Made by a program: the position numbers and the translations under genes | Shown: positions 48,740 to 59,985 of the stretch, in pieces | Layout: the number at the start of each line of letters is the position of its first letter | Position numbering within the stretch: position 1 is the first letter of the stretch | Source: Monarcha castaneiventris obscurior | Taxonomy: Eukaryota > Chordata > Aves > Passeriformes > Monarchidae | Assembly: GCA_026261815.1 (NCBI GenBank) | Contig: JAMPIT010000682.1 | Location: 1,994,001 to 2,058,000, forward strand | Length of the DNA stretch: 64,000 nt | Reading direction: 5' to 3' | Notes under the pieces: generated by a model | Database searches by the model: none | Seen by the model: only the letters and a program-made list of their open reading frames with translations | Told to the model about the DNA's origin: nothing

Positions 48740-50584
48740 ATACACTTTTTCGTTAACACATGGATTTCAGAGCACAGCTGCATCACAGTAGGCTCTATCC
48801 AAAATGATAAAGGAATCACTAAGAAAGAATGCCCATCATCAGCAACTTCAAAAGAACAATGGGACATAGCTTACCCTGTTGGCTCCTTGTGGTTTCAGGA
48901 CAGACAGAGGCTGCAGGAAGATTTGCAAATGCACCATGTCCCCGGTGATGGGTTCAAATCCAGCAGGGCTTAACAGAGCATCTGACATTCACCAAGAGAG
49001 TGTGAAAGAAACCAGAGGCTGTGCGTGGAAATAACCTGAGAAATCACAAGAAAGTAGGTGAGGCAGGAGGGACCATTAGATGTGGGAATGAAATATAAAT
49101 CAGGATCCCTGGTGTCCTGTGCTGTCTGACCTGTCCTGGCCCTGCTGTCTCATTAGAGCAGGGAGCTGCATCTCCCTCCAAAAAGCAGGATGCTGTGCAT
49201 TTTAGAGTGTTGTTGCTGTGACTTTGGGAACCTAAGTGATGTCTCCTCCGATGGGAGGCTTGTTTGGATTTTGACAGAAGAGGGATAATGATTGGAGTAT
49301 TTTCTGGAGCTCAGGTATTCAAGTTAAGTTGCTTGTGCCAACAAGTTCTCTAGACCTCAGGATCAATAAGCCTAGTGAAATTCCTGGGCTTGGCAACGGC
49401 TCCATTATAATTGCAAAACCAACAGCTTTCATCAATAAATCAACCTAACAAGTAACATGTCTAAGACATCCCATCAAGGGTGCTTCTGATGATGCAGCAA
49501 GCTGTTTTCTTCAGTGCACAGCTACTGAGCACATGACATAACTCTACTGTTACTTTGCATTAGCCATGTCCAGCTCTCTTGGACACTGCAATATGCAGAA
49601 TTCACAAGTGCTTAAGCAGTCACAAGTGGTACATCATTTCTCTTTATCATATTCACAAGATTTTGTAATTTTACCAGCCCGTAACAGCTTTGCAGTGAAA
49701 AATTGTTAGCCACAGAGTTCTTAGTCTTTGTAGTGGCTAACAAGTGGTGAAATGTTGACAGAGGTCTCTCAGTCCCAAATTCAGAATTAAGGTGAATTCT
49801 GGAAAACATGTTTCAAGAGAATCAACAAAGAAAAGCTTCAACCTGTGGACACCAACTTTCTGTATACCAACGTGATCAAGGGAACAGAACTCCTCCAGCC
49901 TGAATCATTACTGAAGTTTCAGTCAGGCAGCTGGGCATACCAATTTCATAATCATAAAATAGCCTCTTATTTTATTTCTGTATTACCTACAGCTTAGAAG
50001 TGGAATGTTTAGCTGCTTATTTTACACCACACTTTTATGACGTTGATTGACACAGTCAAGCTTGAAAAAAGAAAGGTAACTAACAAATAAGAGTTAACAT
50101 TACTCTTCTTGTATTATAAGAGGGAGAATATTCAGTTAGAGTGATTTTCAGAACATCTGTCCATCAGTAGCTGTTCATCAAAGCCTGCTTAATCTTCTGC
50201 TTCGGATATTGCTTTTTTTGGGAGCTATTTTTTAGCCCACACTGGGCCAAAAGTGTGACCATAGCAGGTATTCAGTGCAACATTCTTGCCATTCATATCT
50301 GGAAAGCCCTAAACCACTATACAAGTGTCTTAAAGTAGGGGTTTGGAGGAGATCTTTCCATTTCTTTGAAAAAATGTATCTGCTTCTCCCTTTCATCTCT
50401 AATGTCTTTGCTGAAGAAAGCTCACTTTAACTACCACACCTGATTTTTCCAGTGAGAAACTCTGGAGCAGTCAGCTCATCCTTAGGGGAAGAGGATCAGG
50501 CTGGAGAACATTTAAACAGACTGAAAATGAGGGGCCTGATGTGAGAACTGCGGAGGGAGTAGGCCAATGTTGTTGTGTGACCAT
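48740..50584. other. Unique non-coding sequence
   Basis: No gene was recognised. 'gggttcaaatcc' at about 48951-48962 looks like a tRNA-type B box, but no A box or cloverleaf surrounds it. Confidence 0.5.
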
Positions 50585-52015
50585 CCGTGATGATCTCTGA
50601 GGGGTTATGGAGATCAAGACAAATGCCTGAGGGTTGCAAGGAAGTCAGAGTCTCATCACTCCTGTCTTCAACAAGGGCAAGAAAGGGGATACATGGAATG
50701 GCAGATGACACATCCTCAGCCCAAACCCTGAGAAAGCTATGGAGAAACTTCTCCTGGAAACTGCTTCCAAGCACACTAAGGGAAAGAAGGACATCATGAG
50801 CAGGCAGCAAGGATTTGTAATGCCTGACCACCATGCAAAGAAATTACTGGCTCAGCACATGAAGGGAGCACAGTGGATGTTTTTTATCTTGACTTTTACA
50901 AGACTTCCAGCACTACCTCCCATAACATCCTCATGGACAAATTCATGAAGTACAGGCTAGAAAAGTGGCCAGCGAGGTGGACTGAATGCTGGCTGAGCTT
51001 TGGGGCTCAGAGGGCTTTGGTCAATGGCACAAAATCCAGCTGGAGACCAGCCACAAGTAGCTTACACTGTAGTCAATACTGCATAACATCTTAATTAATA
51101 ACCTGGATGGTGGGGCTGAAGGGCTGCTTACAAGGGATACTAAACTATGAGGACTGGATGACAGATCAGGTGGGTGAGCTGACACTCAGGGGAACCTCAA
51201 CAGGCTGGAGAAAAGGGCTGTCAGGGGCACCACCACATTCAGCAAATGGAAGAAGCAATTCCTCCTCTTGGGCAGGAATGGTCTCTTTGCATGCCCGGGG
51301 CCAGCTGGCTGAAAAGCAGCTTGGCAGAGAAGGATTTGGAAGTTCTGGTGGATGCCAAGCTGACTGTGGGCCAGAAATGCCCTTGTGTGGCAAAGATGGC
51401 CAGTGGGATCCTGAGCTGCTTTAGCCAGCAGGTCGAAGGAGGGGATCCTCTCCCTCTACTCAACCCAAGGGACACACATCTGGAGTGCTGGGCTCCTCAG
51501 TGCAAGATATTGATTTAGTGGAGCACGTCTGGTGGTGGGTTCCACCTGCCAAGAAAAACACACACGTGCTGAAGGGAGTCCAGCACTGGAAATTAGTGGA
51601 GATTACAACACTGGAGCATCTGTCAGTGTGGGGAGAGGCTGAGAGAGCTGAAACTGTTCAGCCTGGAGAAGAGAAGGTCAGTGGGGGTATTATAAACGTG
51701 CATAAATCACTGGCCAGAGTCTGTAAAGAAGACAGAGCCAGCCCATTCTCATGGCCCCTCAGGAAAGGGCAAGGGGCAACAGACACAAATTGAAACACAG
51801 GAAATTCCATTCAGATGTTATAAAAAACTTTTTTGCTGGAAGAGCGGTGGAACACTGGAGCAGGTTGCCCAGAGAGTCTTCTTCCCTGGAAACATTCCAA
51901 ACTGAGCTAGAGAAGTCCTAAGAAACCTTCTCTGCTCAGCCTTGCTTTGAGAAGGAGGTTGGCTGAACAGAGTCCACAGATCCTTCAAATCCAACCACCC
52001 TGTGATATTGTGCTT
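50585..52015 (+). mobile_element. CR1 LINE, longest copy in the window, sense
   Basis: A nearly collinear, diverged CR1 from mid-ORF2 to the 3' end. Landmarks in order are 'cactcctgtcttcaacaagggcaag', 'atcatgagcaggcagcaagg' and 'cttgacttttacaagact..ataacatcctcatgg'. Then come 'gtggactgaatgctggctga', 'gaagttctggtggatgccaagctgac' and 'gaggctgagagagctgaaactg'. They continue with 'ttcagcctggagaagagaagg', 'gtggaacactggagcaggttgcccagagag', and a worn 3' UTR ending 'caaccaccctgtgat'. It covers the reverse transcriptase and C-terminal region of ORF2. Stops and indels occur throughout, and the region equivalent to the catalytic FADD box is not preserved ('gcttacaagggatactaaac'). It is an inactive, 5'-truncated copy. 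Confidence 0.93.
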
Positions 52016-54260
52016 CTGACTCTTTGCTAGACTCTTCTTCCCCACCTGGCTTTCCAGTTGGGTAGGTGACAGCATGGAGGGTTTCACAGCAATTGCCAAA
52101 GATTGATCTCGTTCTTCACAGGGCTTGATTATTCAACAGAAGGAAATAAGACATATTGTCAAAGGTCTCAAAGGCTCAGCATTAAGATGGAGAAAGTGGG
52201 AAGGGAGGGCCGTGCTTTTAGGATCTATTATTCCATGCATCTTACCACACAATTAAATGTTACTATAAACATGATGGATGCTGGATGCCAGCAGATGTTC
52301 TACTCTGCAAAACACTCAGTGCTGCAAATCTGTCCCAATGCAGTTCAACTTTGAGTATTTCCTTATGGATTTCTGAAGAATGCCAACATCAAATCATCAT
52401 CTGCAGTCCCCACCACAGGTTCCAAAGCTGTTCAGTGTGTGTCATACCCATCACGCCCCCTAATTTGATATGCCTGCCCAAGACTCAGATTCTTGCCCAC
52501 TGTGCAGCCAGGTTATCAGAAAAAGGTATTTCTCCATTTGAGTCTTCTTGGAGCTTGGCTCTGTCACAGCCCAAAGGAGACTCCTGAGAGAAAACTCTCA
52601 TTCCTACAGCCCCAGCTCACCTGAGAATGGGTGTTGGGACCTCTCATGAGTCAAACCGTGACAAAGAGTCATTGGGTCAAAGGCTGTTCTTCGCATTCAC
52701 ATCTGTCAGTAAAAGTTTTCCAAAGCCATCAGTGCTGGTGATATTTAAGCAATATGGGTCTGTCTTTTTGCCATTAAGATGCTTAATTCTTGAATGTTCA
52801 ATGACTGACAAATAGGTCCCTCTACCATTACACATGCTCATGGGGCCCATGTTAACTTCAGCAATATCTGGAGGGTGCTTATGATGGGAAATATACACCT
52901 TTCTTTAAAAAATCTTTACAGGTGAAATAACATATAGAACTGGCCATGCAACAGCTGTTCAAAAATCTCTACATGACTTCACGTTACCCTGTTCGAGATT
53001 GCTCCCTTTTTTTGTGTTTGTTTTTGTTCCATTTAAATGTTTCTTTTGCCTTCATATATGGACATCCAGATTGCTGAAGATTTATTGAGCTCATCTACCA
53101 TTTTTCTTCCAACTGAAGTCCATTTATTTCACAGTACATCTGAAGCTGCTTTCATATATTGATTAGCTACGAAGCAGTGTCACACATGCAGATATGAAAA
53201 AAGCTCACTTGTTTTCAGGTAGCTTTTGTTTTCTTCTGGATTTAGAGACAACAAAAGAAATCAGAGCCTAAAAACACTGATTTGAATTATCCAGCTACCC
53301 TCCCATAAGTGCTGCCTGCAGTTTTAACAGTGAAATGCCCAGATTCATTTTGCTTTGGACGTGTTGTGATCACGTGGGGGTCACAGCATTTTTCAAAAGA
53401 AAGCAGTTACTTTGCAGTATCTACAGTCTATTTTTGGAAGTATTCAGTGGCACAGTGCATCAATGCCTGCTTGCCCTGAATAGCTACAAAGCACTGTATG
53501 GGAAGCATGCTTCACGCAGAAATGGAGCATCCAGATCACCTATTACAAACTCTGAAGTGCTACTACATGGAATAGATTGTAGTGGGAATGAAATTGATTA
53601 TTCTTGGTTGGATTTGTTGCTATAATTGTAGTCTTGAGGTTGAGAAATCAGCGTTTTTCATCAGTAGCTCAGCATTCTCTTGTCCTACGCTTTAGAAGGT
53701 TACTCTGGAAACAGACTGGATGAAACATAGGCTGTGCCACCTATAAATGTGCATATATATTTAGTTATTTTGAGTTGGAACAGTCAAATCAGCAAGGGTG
53801 ACATCCCAGGCTGGTGCAAAGTCTAACATGGGAACGCTTTGACAGAAGATTCATGTGTCAAAACAACTGGCATACGGGAAAAGGCAAAAGGTAACTCCCT
53901 GGGGACCTCCAAGACAGGATTCTCCCTGGTAGGGAAGTCTCTTCTTGCAGATACAATAACAAATCTTCCTTGGAGCACCAAAGGCACCTGCTCAGCTGAT
54001 GAGTTGTCTCCTTGGTGTTCAGAGCCAAATGACCCTGGAGGTTTAAATGAAATTTGATCCCTTTGATCCCAGAGCTGTGCATGTGAACTGATGGTACGAG
54101 TTTCTGGACAAAGAAATGGCTTGAATGACACTGTTTTGGAAGTCAGTGGGAAGGAAAAAAGCTGGAAATTTCTCAGTGAACTTGGGTATTCAAGTGGATG
54201 GTGGTTACAGACCCATTGTACCTCCTTGGTTATTTGACGTGAGTCAGGTCCTCCTGTCTA
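52016..54260. other. Unique non-coding sequence
   Basis: No exon, RNA gene or classified repeat was recognised. Confidence 0.5.
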
Positions 54261-54459
54261 TTCCTTCCTTCCTTCCTTCCTTCCTTCCTTCCTTCCTTCC
54301 TTCCTTCCTTCCTTCCTTCCTTCCTTCCTTCCTTCCTTCCTTCCTTCCTTCCTTCTTCCTTCCTTCCTTCCTTCCTTCCTTCCTTCCTTCCTTCCTTCCT
54401 TCCTTCCTTCCTTCCTTCCTTCCTTCCTTCCTTCCTTCCTTCCTTCCTTCCTTCCTTCC
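54261..54459 (+). repeat. TTCC tetranucleotide microsatellite, about 199 bp
   Basis: About fifty tandem TTCC units, with a single one-base deletion that shifts phase near 54351-54360 ('ccttcttcct'). It is read directly. The array is a pure polypyrimidine/polypurine mirror repeat, able to form H-DNA. The Ser-Phe-Leu-Pro frame on + and the Lys-Glu-Gly-Arg frame on - are artefacts of the repeat. Confidence 0.97.
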
Positions 54460-55089
54460 ATGCATTCCTTTCCCACCTTCCAGATTTTACTCATCAATCT
54501 CCTCCTAATGCTGTGTAAAGAGCAATTTAGAAATGCAGGAAGGCCAAACTGGCAGATTTGCTCTTCCAGGCACTGGGACCTGTTTTTCTCAGCTGCACAT
54601 TTATCCAGGCAGGTTTCCTCTACATGCCATCCACTGTCTTCTGAGACTCTTCTGTGGGTGGAGTGATGGTAACTGCTCTTTTCTACAAGTATTTTCTCCC
54701 TTCAGCTGGTACTAATTTCACATTTCAGTTTCTTCTGGTTCTTTTAGCATTTTAGGACAAACACATGCATCTGTAGATCTGTGATAAAATCATCTAAAAC
54801 AGTCCCTTGTAAAAGTAAACTTAATTTTATTTAAGGTTCTGAGAAACATGAAAGCATTACTTGACCTAGAGTTCAAGATGCCCTGTGCTATTGTCAAATA
54901 TCCAATTAATTTAAATTACATTTAAAAAATGTCAAGCAACACAAACGAAGAGTACAAGAGACTGTGTGCTTTTCAGTCAAGACACTCACTCACCTAATTT
55001 CCTCTCTTGTAAAATTAATACTTCTGGATAGATTTGTAATCTCCAAAGAGGAAAGTCTATGTGTTGTTTCTCCAGCTGCTGTGTGTTTC
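54460..55089. other. Unique non-coding sequence
   Basis: AT-rich in its second half. No feature was recognised. Confidence 0.5.
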
Positions 55090-55470
55090 AGCAGCATGTC
55101 GTCGAATTGCATGTCCTTTATCTGGCTCCTTTGGGATGTGTAATGTACATCACAATAAGAAGCCAAGGATGATACAAATAATTATAACATGCAATACAAG
55201 CCCACTGTTATAAAGTCAATCTCTCAGCAAATTCATCAACTCGACACATGATGTACAGTACCAATTTTATGTAAATGACTTGCCTAATCCTGCTGGGCAA
55301 AATTACTCCCTGATGTAAACTCTGTTAAATTCAGTGGAGTTACACCAGGAATTCATTCTTTCGCTCGTAAGATCTGGAGCCACACTTTGTATATCTCGTT
55401 CATCTGGAAACCATGGTAATAAGAAAATGAGTGAAATCGCTTGATTATGAGATTCAGAGGTATTATGTTC
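55090..55470. promoter_or_regulatory. Candidate conserved non-coding block
   Basis: Non-repetitive AT-rich sequence with retained CpGs ('catgtcgtcgaattgc', 'aactcgacac', 'ttcgctcg', 'tctcgttc'). It contains clusters of TAAT/ATTA and 'atgcaat' motifs (for example 'acaaataattataacatgcaatac' near 55175-55198). It includes the old repeat remnant at 55296-55348. Only texture supports a regulatory role. Confidence 0.3.
55296..55348. repeat. Remnant related to the repeat at 27.8 kb
   Basis: The segment 'aaattactccctgatgtaaac' then 'ttcagtggagttacaccagg' resembles the same dispersed amniote motif as 27800-27915. The shared core is a gatgta(a) stretch followed by a 'tcagtggagttacacc'-type arm. Family name unknown to me. 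Confidence 0.4.
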
Positions 55471-56940
55471 TCCTTTGTTTAAAACAAAAGACTACCTTAA
55501 ATATTACACATTATTATCATTTATGAATATGAAGTATTAAGTTAGAAAATTATATTGATTTCTAAAACTCTTAAAGGGCAATGAAATTTCTGAAAGAAAA
55601 TTGACTGGTTTCCACTGACTCTTGCAGTCTTTGGATCAAGGATTAACAGAGGTTTAATAATTAGAACATAAAATTCATTGACATTGTAAACTGCTGCAAA
55701 AACGACATTCAAATGAGACTGAAACAAGCATGTAAGGCAATTAATGGCTTCTATTGGGGTTATATGTCAAAAAACCCCCCAAATAATACCAAACCACACC
55801 CCCCCCTTGCAAAAAAAAAAAATCTCTAAACAGTTAAAACCCTGTAACTCACAACTAAATTACTCTAAGGTGGTAAAAAATGTGTCAGTCATCCTGAAGT
55901 TTGAAACGATACATAAATAGTGCCACCCAGCTTTTATTTGTACAAATGATTTATTTTTAAAGAAACTATAATGCTGCTATGCATGGAGTCTAAATTAAAC
56001 TTGGATAAAAAATAATATTTGGGAAGTTTCTGGATAGATCCAAATTTTATAGCACAGCCTCAGCCAGGATACTAAACCTGAACATCCAAGGCTTCGGAGC
56101 TGCTGCAGGTTTATGTCACAGAACCCTGAAATACTGGCAGTGGTGAGTCCTATAAATTCCATGCTTAGGTTTGTGCTGTCAAATCAAAGCCTGTCACTAC
56201 CCATTTTCCTTTTACATCATTTGCCAAACTGACAAAGGACTTACTTTTTACTTCAGAAATCTTGTAAATAAGGCATGTTCTATGAAGTGCCCCCCACCTC
56301 TTTGATGTTAGATTTCTGTCTATAGGGGGAAAAGAAAGGCCTAAAAACCCAATGCAAACCAAAACAGTACAAAACCAAACTGAAACATACAACTCTTGCA
56401 TAATTTTGAGCATCTGGATTCAGATTTCCCTATGCGACATTGAAGAACCATTCAAAATTCCAAACTTCTTGTCAGGCCACAGATGCCATTGCTTTGGTTC
56501 AGCTCACAGAGGCAAGTGGGATGACCAGAATATTTTCAACAGCTTTCTCAGCCCGTTTCCACTAACCAAACTTAAATAGGAGTGGTTGGGTGATGTTTCA
56601 GGAAGTCTCCTCAGCTTGGCTACTGCCTGGTCAACTGCTGCTTTATGTACAGCAGTTTTGTGGCAGCCTGCTCTCTACTGCTGAGGTTAATGGAAAGAGT
56701 CTAAAGCAATGAACCCTAATGCAGTCTTTGTGGGTTTTTTGGAATGGTTATTAATCAAGTTTCAAGGTGGGCCACTGCTAGACAAATGCAGAATCAGGTT
56801 GAGTAAAACATGTGTCACAGCTCCTTTCATTTTAAGTAATGTCACTGAAAGAAAACAAGAAAGGCAGACACTACATGCCCAGGTTTACTTGAAAAAACCA
56901 CCCAAAAGATTTGTACGTTGGAAATGTACCTTTATTTCTT
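55471..56940. other. AT-rich unique sequence
   Basis: A C-run (55799-55806) followed by an A-run (55811-55822) is present. No gene was recognised. Confidence 0.5.
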
Positions 56941-56944
56941 ATTC

Positions 56945-56965
56945 TTTTTTTTTTTTTTTTTTTTT
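56945..56965 (+). repeat. Poly(T) run of 21
   Basis: Twenty-one consecutive T, directly upstream of a pyrimidine-rich AG. It doubles as a strong polypyrimidine tract for the candidate acceptor at 56993. Confidence 0.85.
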
Positions 56966-56993
56966 AATATCTTCTGCCCTCCAGATGGTCTGC

Positions 56994-57194
56994 TGTGATG
57001 ACATACACCTGTTCAGCGTCAGCTATTACCCACAGCGACATATGGCAACTCACATATTGCCTGGGCTGAGGGGATCTGGGATTCAGGTCACCTGGGGTCT
57101 GTTTTCAAGTGGTGTGATGGCAGCTGTGGGAAACACGATGACTGACAGAAAATCGCTGCTCGTCTCACCAGCAGAAAAATGTGGACGTCTTTAA
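56994..57194 (+). other. Candidate exon behind a strong splice acceptor (speculative)
   Basis: A T21 run and 'cttctgccctccag' form an excellent 3' splice site ending at 56993, followed directly by ATG and an open frame to TAA at 57194 (about 66 codons). The frame is also open upstream of the acceptor. This stretch and the sequence to about 57450 hold more CpG than the surroundings ('cagcgtcag', 'cagcgacat', 'aacacgatg', 'aatcgctgctcgtc', 'ggacgtc'). No protein family is recognised and no clear donor follows. It may be a terminal exon, a lncRNA exon, a conserved element or chance. Confidence 0.2.
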
Positions 57195-59689
57195 AAAAGC
57201 CCAGCAGCTGCATCTTAACTCCACCACGTAGGTGCAGACAATACAGGGATCAGCCTCTTGAGCAGACAGCACAGTGGAGGTGCAGTGCTGTCACTTTGCA
57301 TATTTTCGGTGGTGGGAGTTGCTCAACGGGGAGAAATTCGGCTGTTATGGTAACAAGTCTTGAAGGGTGCTGGCTCAGGAGGGCTGAACTGCCTCACAGC
57401 ACAATGAAACTGTGGACCTCTGCCCACTGCTAGAACAACGCCTGAGATGAAGTCTCTGTTGGTACCGAAATGTGCAAGTGATTTATTTGTTCCTCTGCTA
57501 CATCTAGTTTGTGTGGGCTGCCACAATACCTAGTAGGATACAACAGAAGGTAGCTTGAGAGAGAAAACATTTGGTGCTCTCTGGAAGCTGGGCTGCTAGC
57601 AAGTGGAAGATATAGTAAAAAGGAGGAAAAAAAAAAAAAATAGCATGGCATTTTTCACCTGCATTTTTCACTGTTGTTGAAGAGATTTTTCTGTGTCTGG
57701 AAAAGAGACTGTTTTCCTGATCTTTACAGGAGAAACAATGGAGGGAACTCATGGTGGTTTTGAGATGTTCTGCTAAATATTGTTGAGTTTGAGCTTTAGA
57801 TAGGATTCTGGTGAGTAGCTGAATTTCTTGGAACTTGTCCAAATCAAACAGAAAATGAGAGCTTTTTAGAGGCCCAGCATACCTCCCACATTTCTCAAAG
57901 TGACGAGACATGTCTTTTTCTTCCTTGCTGATGTTTTATTCTGTATTTGCAGTCGAGGAGGGCAACTGCATTGCAGCTGAAGAGAAATCTGAAACAGAAC
58001 AAATTACTTTTGTAAAACCTTATTTTGAGCATCTCTACCTCTGAATCCAGCCAGCGACGACATTTAATGAACTGTGGAGGAAATGCTTTGAAGTTTGAAT
58101 AGAGGAGGTCTGACTTTTTTTCTGTCTTCTAATTTTCAGTGCCTCTTCAGTGCTTCAGATTGAGTTTAGCCCTCATACAATAGGCCTAACATGGCTGTGG
58201 AGCACACTTTTTCAGTTTGGTTGTGGTGGACAAGATCTTTCTCTTACAGCAACAAACTGAAAAACTTTCACCCGTGCTCCTGGTTTAATAAGATATTTCC
58301 ATTATGTACCACAGTTTAATATAGAGGTTATTGTAAAGAAAGCAATAGAATTGTTCAAAAAAACCACCATTTTGCAACAGGGCACTCCCTTTTTTTGGAA
58401 GTCTATGTGTCACGAATTCTAAGTTCTTTGTCTTTCTCCTACAATTTACTACCTAAGGAAAATAATTTAACAGCCAGCAGTTCAGACAAATTTTGTAGAC
58501 ATTATTCAAGGGAGAGCTCCTCAATGGAGTGAAGACTGAGAATAGTAACCCAAAATTAGTCAATGTTCTCAATTTAAAAGTTCATTCTAAATGGCCAGTG
58601 ATTTGTCCTTTTCACTGATAGTTTTCAAAATTTGTAGCTTTCACTGAAAACCATCACCTTGCTGGTCCCTGTAATGCAAAGGTTTCAACAGCAAGCTCCC
58701 ACATGGTCTCCTCATTTCCATTGTTTATATTTGTACAGATTGATGGTTCTGAAATGAGGAAAACAATCAGGGAGGCAGAGAAAAAAAAAAAAAGTGTGAA
58801 AAATTATTCTGAGAAACATCATTTACCTCCCTTAGAAAGCATGAAGTGCATATACTTAAACATTGCTCCTCCAACATCACATTCAGCATCCACTTCCCAT
58901 TAATTACATGTAAGATTGTGTTACTTGCTGTATTCAAACTAAACCCATTGAAATTTGTGGAATTATTGATGTTTACCTGCAGTATGAATAGTAAAATATG
59001 AGCTCAAAGATGAGGAAAAAGAAGGTCATTTCCAGTCAGAAAATGAGTGTATGTTCATTTGAAGGCGCTGCTTTCTAACAATCCAGATATTCCACCTTTT
59101 AATAGTGCTGAAAGAGTGAAATCAAAGTGGGGAAAGAAAACAATGGAACACCTTCTTAGCACCAGTAATTTCAGTTCTGGGTCATCCATTCAGTGTCTTG
59201 AGGAGTACAGATGTTTTATTTTCCATTGCTGGACAATAACCATGTGGTGAACGTCAATCGCTCCATGTTTATGAAATGGTATCTGGGTTTAATTTCTGCT
59301 GTCTGTCAATTGGAGCCTTTGATCTTGGCCTGGAATTATTTTTTCCACTTCACTCTAAGTGACTAGAGGCTACTGCTGTCACTGACTCTTCAATTCCTGA
59401 TTTCACTTTGCCAAGATGTAAAAGATTTATTTACAGGAATTCTTCCAAATATGATCCTTAACTGTGTTTTTTTTCTTCTACCCTCAAGGTATTTTGTAGT
59501 GAGTTGTTGTAGGATTAACCTGAAGTAAAATACCCAGAGCAAGGCAGAATGGAACAGAGTCTATGTGAACAAACAGATGTATTTAAGCAAAAAAGTTCAG
59601 TTTTAATAACTAATTGCAGCTGGGATTTTAATATACTCTTCTTTTTTGAATCAAACTGAAATTCTTGGTGATATGTGTTAAAAATTATG
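57195..59689. other. Unique non-coding sequence
   Basis: A-runs lie near 57627-57640 and 58781-58793. The patch at 59250-59335 ('aacgtcaatcgctcc..gtcaattggagcctttgatc') has a conserved-element texture. No gene was recognised. Confidence 0.5.
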
Positions 59690-59985
59690 GTTTAAGTTTC
59701 TGATGATCAAGTTACATAGATTAAAGTAATGGATACCAGACTCTGCATCAATGCAGTTATAAATATGGATGAAATGAATGTACATTACACACTGTTATAA
59801 ATCTGTGTGTTCAAGGAAAAGCATAAATCTCCATCACCTTTTCCTCCTTGGGATATGAAAGGTATGGCTATTTTTACAGTGTTTTCAATGAAATTACAAG
59901 TTGGGGTAATTTGCTTGTTCTGAAAGACTTCTGCATTTTTACAGGCACTCAAGTAGCATTTTATTTACAATGGCATGTCATTTAA
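59690..59985. promoter_or_regulatory. Candidate conserved non-coding block
   Basis: AT-rich, non-repetitive sequence with motifs such as 'gatgatcaagttac', 'gttataaatatgg', 'ggggtaatttgc' and 'cattttatttacaatgg' (forkhead-like TATTTAC). Open frames are very short here. Only composition supports the call. Confidence 0.25.

Noticed and set aside
48940..48975. tRNA-like B box 'gggttcaaatcc'
   Set aside because: No A box at the right distance and no cloverleaf pairing. A MIR-head origin was considered, but the flanks do not match.
54125..54508. 127-codon plus-strand Ser-Phe-Leu-Pro repeat frame and Lys-Glu-Gly-Arg frames on minus
   Set aside because: Produced by the TTCC tetranucleotide repeat, with no protein evidence.
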